Source: CAG-791 sp963593905 (lineage in GTDB: Bacteria > Bacillota > Clostridia > Lachnospirales > Lachnospiraceae). Taken from it: a DNA stretch of 64,000 nucleotides. Below, piece after piece: positions 60,564-64,000 of the stretch (position 1 is the stretch's first letter; every line of letters begins with the position of its first letter). The notes under the pieces were generated by a model. It was not told the DNA's origin and made no database searches. It worked only from the letters and a program-made list of their open reading frames with translations. Position numbers and translations under genes: made by a program. The DNA lies in contig CAVBBL010000005.1 of NCBI GenBank assembly GCA_963593905.1, forward strand, positions 48,283-112,282. The letters are read 5' to 3'.

Positions 60564-60592
60564 TTGACTTTTATTGCCTTACAACCTAGTAT
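60564..60592 (+). promoter_or_regulatory. Probable promoter of the HPr-like gene at 60635
   Basis: TTGACT, 17 bases, TAGTAT; a better-looking TATAAT lies three bases further on (20-base spacing). Confidence 0.5.
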
Positions 60593-60634
60593 AATAGTCA
60601 GAAGGTATGTATTCAATCAAGGAGGGATATTCCA

Positions 60635-60868
60635 ATGAAAACTGTAAAAATCTCATTAAATTCCATCGATAAGGTTAAGTCCTTCGTCAACGATATTACC
60701 AAGTTCGATTATGATTTCGATTTAGTATCCGGCAGATATGTAATCGATGCTAAGTCCATCATGGGCATCTTCTCTCTGGATCTTTCCAAGCCCATCGACC
60801 TGAATATCCATGCAGAGGACGGCCTTGACGAGGTTCTCACTGTTCTGAAGCCTTACATTGTAGCTTAA
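60635..60868 (+). CDS. HPr-like protein lacking the active-site histidine
   Basis: 77 aa with an HPr-type core (SGRYVIDAKSIMGIFSLDLS, then DLNIHAEDG), where KSIMGIFSL matches the regulatory-serine region of HPr. The N-terminal position of the phosphorylated His-x-Arg-Pro is not conserved (SLNSIDKVKSFVND). It should not function in PTS phosphotransfer through His-15; a Crh-like regulatory role is possible. Strong SD AAGGAGGGAT and own terminator. Confidence 0.85.
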   Translation: MKTVKISLNSIDKVKSFVNDITKFDYDFDLVSGRYVIDAKSIMGIFSLDLSKPIDLNIHAEDGLDEVLTVLKPYIVA

Positions 60869-60958
60869 TCGACATTCCTGCGATTTTGGCAAAGGATGTA
60901 ATGTCCTCAGAGGGCTGCTGATTCCATGCAGCATATTTTACAATTCAATCGATTAAAT

Positions 60959-60986
60959 TACCTCCGGCGTTTGCCGGAGGTTTTTT
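60959..60986 (+). terminator. Terminator of the HPr-like gene at 60635
   Basis: CCTCCGGC-GTTT-GCCGGAGG then TTTTTT, with AA on the opposite side. Confidence 0.95.
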
Positions 60987-61097
60987 CGTTTGAGGCTTTC
61001 CTGTGCACTTTCTGTGTGAACCTTCCTGTGCGGATGATCTCCTCATCCACACTTGACAGTCTTCGCAATCAGCCTTTTCTATACAGCCACAGCCCTT

Positions 61098-62333
61098 TTA
61101 CAGACCTTCCCGGAGGGGCTCTTCGGCATGCTTTAACACACGCACTGCATTCCGATCCACAATCAGAATCTCATCAGTAGCCAGCGCACGCTCCACCATT
61201 TCCTCAATCTTAGCATCCAGATTATGCTCATGGCGCTCAATCACATCCAGAATAGGCTTCGTCACCGGATGCTTTGCCACAAAGATGGTACAGCAGTCCT
61301 CGTAGGGCTGAATAGAAGTTTCATAAGTACCGATCTTTTTGGATACCGTGATGATCTCTTCCTTATCAAAGCCGATCAGAGGCCGGAATACCGGCAGCGT
61401 GCAGACGGCATTGGTCACCAGCAAAGAGCGCATAGTCTGGGAAGCCACCTGCCCGATGCTCTCACCGGTAATCAGTCCGGAGCACTCTGTGCGCTTGGCG
61501 ATCGCCTCCGCAATGCGCATCATATAGCGGCGCATGATGATGGTCAGTTCATCGTGGGGGCACTTCTCATAGATGTACATCTGAATCTCTGTAAAGTTAA
61601 TATTATGAAGATAAATGGGACCGGTAAATCTGGCCACCTCTTTTGCCAGATCCACCACTTTCTGGAATGCCCGCTCGCTGGTATAGGGCGGCGCATTGAA
61701 ATACGTGGCATCCAGCTTGACGCCTCTCTTGGCAATCATATAACCGGCTACCGGTGAGTCAATACCGCCGGAAAGAAGCAGCATTGCCTTGCCGCCGCTG
61801 CCCACCGGCATGCCGCCGGGTCCGGGCAGAATATGGGAGTAGATATAGACTCGCTCCCGAAGCTCCACGTGCAGGACGATCTCCGGCTCATGAACATCCA
61901 CGGAAAGATCCGGATAGGCATCCAGAAGTGCACCGCCCAGCTCTGCGTTCAGTTCCATGGAATCCAGCGGATAATTCTTAGCCAATCTTCTGGTGCGCAC
62001 CTTGAATGTGTGATGACGGTCCGGATATTCCTCTCCGAAGAAATCCACCACAGCCCGCTTCAGTTCCTCCACAGGCATCACTTCTTTGATCACCACCGGG
62101 CAAATACCCACAATGCCAAAAACAGTGCCCAGTTCCTCCACCACTTCATCATAATCATAATCTTCCAAAGCATCCACAAAGATACGGCCGGAGGTTCTGG
62201 AAACCTTAAAGGTTCCCTCGCAGCGCTTCATAGCCAGACGAATCTGCCGCACCAGTGCATCCTCGAAGAGATAGCGATTTTTCCCCTTTACGCCAATCTC
62301 TGCATATTTGATTAAAAAGGACTGATATTTCAT
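61098..62333 (-). CDS. thiI: ThiI, tRNA 4-thiouridine synthetase
   Basis: Makes 4-thiouridine in tRNA (and supports thiamine synthesis in some bacteria). NFLD/THUMP domains (about 1-165; KYAEIGVKGKNR at start), PP-loop LLSGGIDSPVAGYM (about 180-193), then the conserved Cys region YEDCCTIF. The rhodanese domain is missing, as in Bacillus ThiI, which takes sulfur directly from a dedicated cysteine desulfurase; iscS lies just upstream. Start at 62333 (MKYQSFLIKY) follows ATGGAGACTATT. Confidence 0.95.
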   Translation of the reverse strand: MKYQSFLIKYAEIGVKGKNRYLFEDALVRQIRLAMKRCEGTFKVSRTSGRIFVDALEDYDYDEVVEELGTVFGIVGICPVVIKEVMPVEELKRAVVDFFGEEYPDRHHTFKVRTRRLAKNYPLDSMELNAELGGALLDAYPDLSVDVHEPEIVLHVELRERVYIYSHILPGPGGMPVGSGGKAMLLLSGGIDSPVAGYMIAKRGVKLDATYFNAPPYTSERAFQKVVDLAKEVARFTGPIYLHNINFTEIQMYIYEKCPHDELTIIMRRYMMRIAEAIAKRTECSGLITGESIGQVASQTMRSLLVTNAVCTLPVFRPLIGFDKEEIITVSKKIGTYETSIQPYEDCCTIFVAKHPVTKPILDVIERHEHNLDAKIEEMVERALATDEILIVDRNAVRVLKHAEEPLREGL

Positions 62334-62346
62334 AATAGTCTCCATT

Positions 62347-62475
62347 CCGCAGGCTCTCTGCGCCGAAGGGATCACAAAGCAAATTTCAGATTTGCTTTTG
62401 CAATCAGGGCTGTTGGTGACGCCTGCGTCACCAACAGCTGTGCGAAAAATATGCCATCAGGCATATTTTTCACAC
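62347..62475 (-). repeat. Family 2 leader-hairpin element (complete A-B-C-D) between iscS and thiI
   Basis: Reading minus: A 62440-62475 (GTGTGAAAAATATGCC with partner), B 62409-62438 (GCTGTTGGTGACGC, perfect 14-bp stem), C 62371-62405 (GCAAAAGCAAAT...ATTTGCTTTG) and D 62347-62362 (CGCAGAGAGCCTGCG), then the thiI SD. Layout equals family 1 but the bases are different. Confidence 0.88.
62372..62473 (-). CDS. Short ORF inside the family 2 element (33 codons)
   Basis: GTG start behind GGAGATTAGT, reading MKNMPDGIFFAQLLVTQASP and ending KFAL just before module D. It runs through hairpins A-C. The degV copy contains a related 22-codon frame (MPDGIFFAQLF...ALMAN). It may be a translated leader peptide or a by-product of stop-free hairpins. 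Confidence 0.3.
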   Translation of the reverse strand: MKNMPDGIFFAQLLVTQASPTALIAKANLKFAL

Positions 62476-62503
62476 TAATCTCCATTTTTTATTTCTTCCA
62501 AAC

Positions 62504-63667
62504 TTATTGCCTTGTATATTTTCTGAGCATAGGCAGCAACTCTTCCAATGCCTGGGCAGCCGCCTCCATATCCTCCATGGTATTCATAACTGACGTACTC
62601 AGGCGAATAGTGCTGTCCAGATAAGCCTGCGGTGTACCGATAGCCTGCAGGGTCTCGGAGATATGCGGCCTGTTGGAAGCGCAGGCACTGCCGGAGGACA
62701 CATAAATACCCTTATCCTCCAGGGCATGGAGCAGAACCTCCGCGCGTACACCCTCCACAGATAGGCTGATGATATGCGCAGCGCTGTCTTCTCCTGTGCG
62801 GCCATTGATATGCACGCCTTCTATGGCAGATACACGCTGTATAAATGCATCCTTCATGCTGCGGAGTCTTTGCTGCTCCTCGTCAAAACGCTCATACAGC
62901 AGCTTTGCTGCCAACGCCATACCTGCAATACCCGGCACATTTTCCGTGCCGGAACGCATACCTCCCTGCTGGCCGCCGCCATATATGATATTTCTGATTC
63001 GGACATTATCTCCCACATACAAAAGACCTACGCCTTTGGGGCCGTGAATCTTATGACCACTGGCTGCCAGCAGATCGATATGCATCCGCTTAGGATAGAT
63101 CCTTGCTTTGCCAAAGCCCTGCACCGCGTCCACATGAAACAGGGTCTGTGGATTTTGGGCCTTAATAGCCTCACCAATCTGCGCAATAGGCTCCAATGCG
63201 CCGATTTCATTATTAGTATGCATGACGGAGACGAGGATGGTATCCTTCCGCACGGCCTGTGCCACTGCCTCCGGAGATACCAGACCATCCTGATCTACCG
63301 GAAGATAGGTAATCTCAAAGCCCTCGGTTTCCAGATATTTCATGGTCTCCAGTACTGCCGGGTGCTCTATCGGTGTGGTGATCAGGTGCTTTCCTCTGCG
63401 ACTGGCAGCCCTGGCTGTACCGATAATAGCCAGATTATCTGATTCCGTACCGCAGGATGTAAAAAGCAGATTCTTTTCTTTCACCTTCAGAATCTGCGCC
63501 AGGGTTTCTCTTGCCTCCCTCAGCTCTTTCTCCGCTTCTACGCCCTTATGATGCATACTGGAGGGATTTCCGTACTCCTCCAGAAAAATTCGATTCATCA
63601 ATTCCGCCACTTCCGGAAAGACCCGGGTGGTAGCGGAATTATCCAGGTATATTTCTCTGTCTGTCAT
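62504..63667 (-). CDS. Cysteine desulfurase (NifS/IscS family)
   Basis: PLP enzyme releasing sulfur from cysteine. YLDNSATTRVFPEV at the N-terminus, VDAVQGFGK, PLP lysine in AASGHKIHGPKGVG (about residues 193-206), and the catalytic Cys in VSSGSACASNRPH (about 325-337, short active loop typical of IscS/NifZ class). Immediately upstream of thiI, so probably its dedicated sulfur donor. SD GGGATGGAGATGAA. Confidence 0.95.
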   Translation of the reverse strand: MTDREIYLDNSATTRVFPEVAELMNRIFLEEYGNPSSMHHKGVEAEKELREARETLAQILKVKEKNLLFTSCGTESDNLAIIGTARAASRRGKHLITTPIEHPAVLETMKYLETEGFEITYLPVDQDGLVSPEAVAQAVRKDTILVSVMHTNNEIGALEPIAQIGEAIKAQNPQTLFHVDAVQGFGKARIYPKRMHIDLLAASGHKIHGPKGVGLLYVGDNVRIRNIIYGGGQQGGMRSGTENVPGIAGMALAAKLLYERFDEEQQRLRSMKDAFIQRVSAIEGVHINGRTGEDSAAHIISLSVEGVRAEVLLHALEDKGIYVSSGSACASNRPHISETLQAIGTPQAYLDSTIRLSTSVMNTMEDMEAAAQALEELLPMLRKYTRQ

Positions 63668-64000
63668 TTCATCTCCATCCCATAGTTTCTGTAAACTATA
63701 AGAATTAACAACGAACTATAGAAAACATCAACCGTTTTTGATTTCGCTTTTTTGTTTTTGTGTTTTCTGTTCACGCTTTCAGATTCTCCAACACATATTT
63801 CTTTTCACCTGCATGGAGACGCGTCTGCAGCATTTTCTGTTTTCAGACATCATAAAACATGCAGCACGTAATCGCGCTGCACATTTCGCATCATAGCATA
63901 CTTCAGATTTACGCGCAAGCAACGCATCTTTCTGTGTGACATTCCTATGAGCCATTTTTGATAATGTCCTGATATACCACAAGGGAAAATGTCCCAACTG
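63668..64000. other. Upstream region of the cysteine desulfurase gene, no gene seen
   Basis: 333 bases to the window edge. A perfect palindrome ATAGTTTCTGTAAACTAT (63682-63699) lies 15 bases before the start codon, with a half-site AACTATAG at 63713-63720; it may be an operator. No ORF with an SD or recognisable content on either strand. Confidence 0.5.

Noticed and set aside
63779..63997. 72-codon minus-strand ORF at the window edge
   Set aside because: No SD, odd composition, no motif; runs toward the edge of the window.

Overview
The window looks like chromosomal DNA from a strictly anaerobic Bacillota of the family Lachnospiraceae. The evidence is the gene order (cdaA-cdaR; ftsE-ftsX-M23-ctpA-uvrB-uvrA; ireB-ruvX-DUF1292; rnj-mltG-like-trmR-U32), a type III glutamine synthetase, RecD2, a long 4Fe-4S/GltD-type oxidoreductase, and a secreted protein with a Lachnospiraceae-type aromatic repeat. 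Genus cannot be assigned from the sequence alone. I see no prophage, transposase, CRISPR array or rRNA. There is one tRNA (Gln, CTG anticodon).

Layout. 1-7.1 kb (minus): recD2-comF-two membrane proteins-cdaA-cdaR. 7.2-19 kb (minus): mreB/mbl, an SGNH hydrolase, uvrA, uvrB, and a cell-wall module of S41 protease, M23 hydrolase, ftsX and ftsE. 19-28.8 kb: a PucR-type regulator, a CPBP protease, an HPr-like protein, cvfB, an acyl-ACP thioesterase, tRNA-Gln, metY behind a poly-Cys leader peptide, degV, a MarR regulator with paired operators, and a MetE-like enzyme. 29-38.9 kb: glycoside hydrolase, alkyltransferase fusion, flavoprotein, cutC, AraC regulator, acetyltransferase, split chromate transporter, ZIP transporter, secreted protein. 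39-47 kb (minus): M13 peptidase, hflX, hypB-hypA, large FAD/Fe-S oxidoreductase. 47-50.7 kb (plus): VanY-type peptidase, c-di-AMP receptor darA, azlCD and three very small hydrophobic ORFs. 50.7-63.7 kb (mostly minus): glnN, U32/trmR/mltG-like/rnj, DUF1292/ruvX/ireB, mtaB, a second HPr-like gene, thiI and iscS.

Most striking feature: a modular intergenic element recurs about 20 times. Read toward the gene, a full copy has four consecutive hairpins (A, B, C, D) and then a Shine-Dalgarno sequence placed directly before the start codon of an unrelated gene. Many copies are shortened to C-D or D alone. Stems differ between copies by paired changes that keep the pairing. One complete copy sits in the loop of a transcription terminator. 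A second sequence family (thiI, degV, and a shorter copy at the M23 gene) has the same A-B-C-D-SD layout with almost unrelated bases, sharing mainly the A-hairpin core ATGCCYGATRGCAT. These elements also create false N-terminal extensions on several genes, so many starts here were moved downstream to the SD at the element's edge.

Functional links: c-di-AMP synthesis (cdaA/cdaR) and sensing (darA) lie in one window; FtsEX sits with its probable M23 partner and an S41 protease; iscS-thiI and metY form a sulfur theme; rnj-mltG-like-trmR-U32 resembles the Bacillus yrrL-yrrM-yrrN-yrrO neighbourhood.
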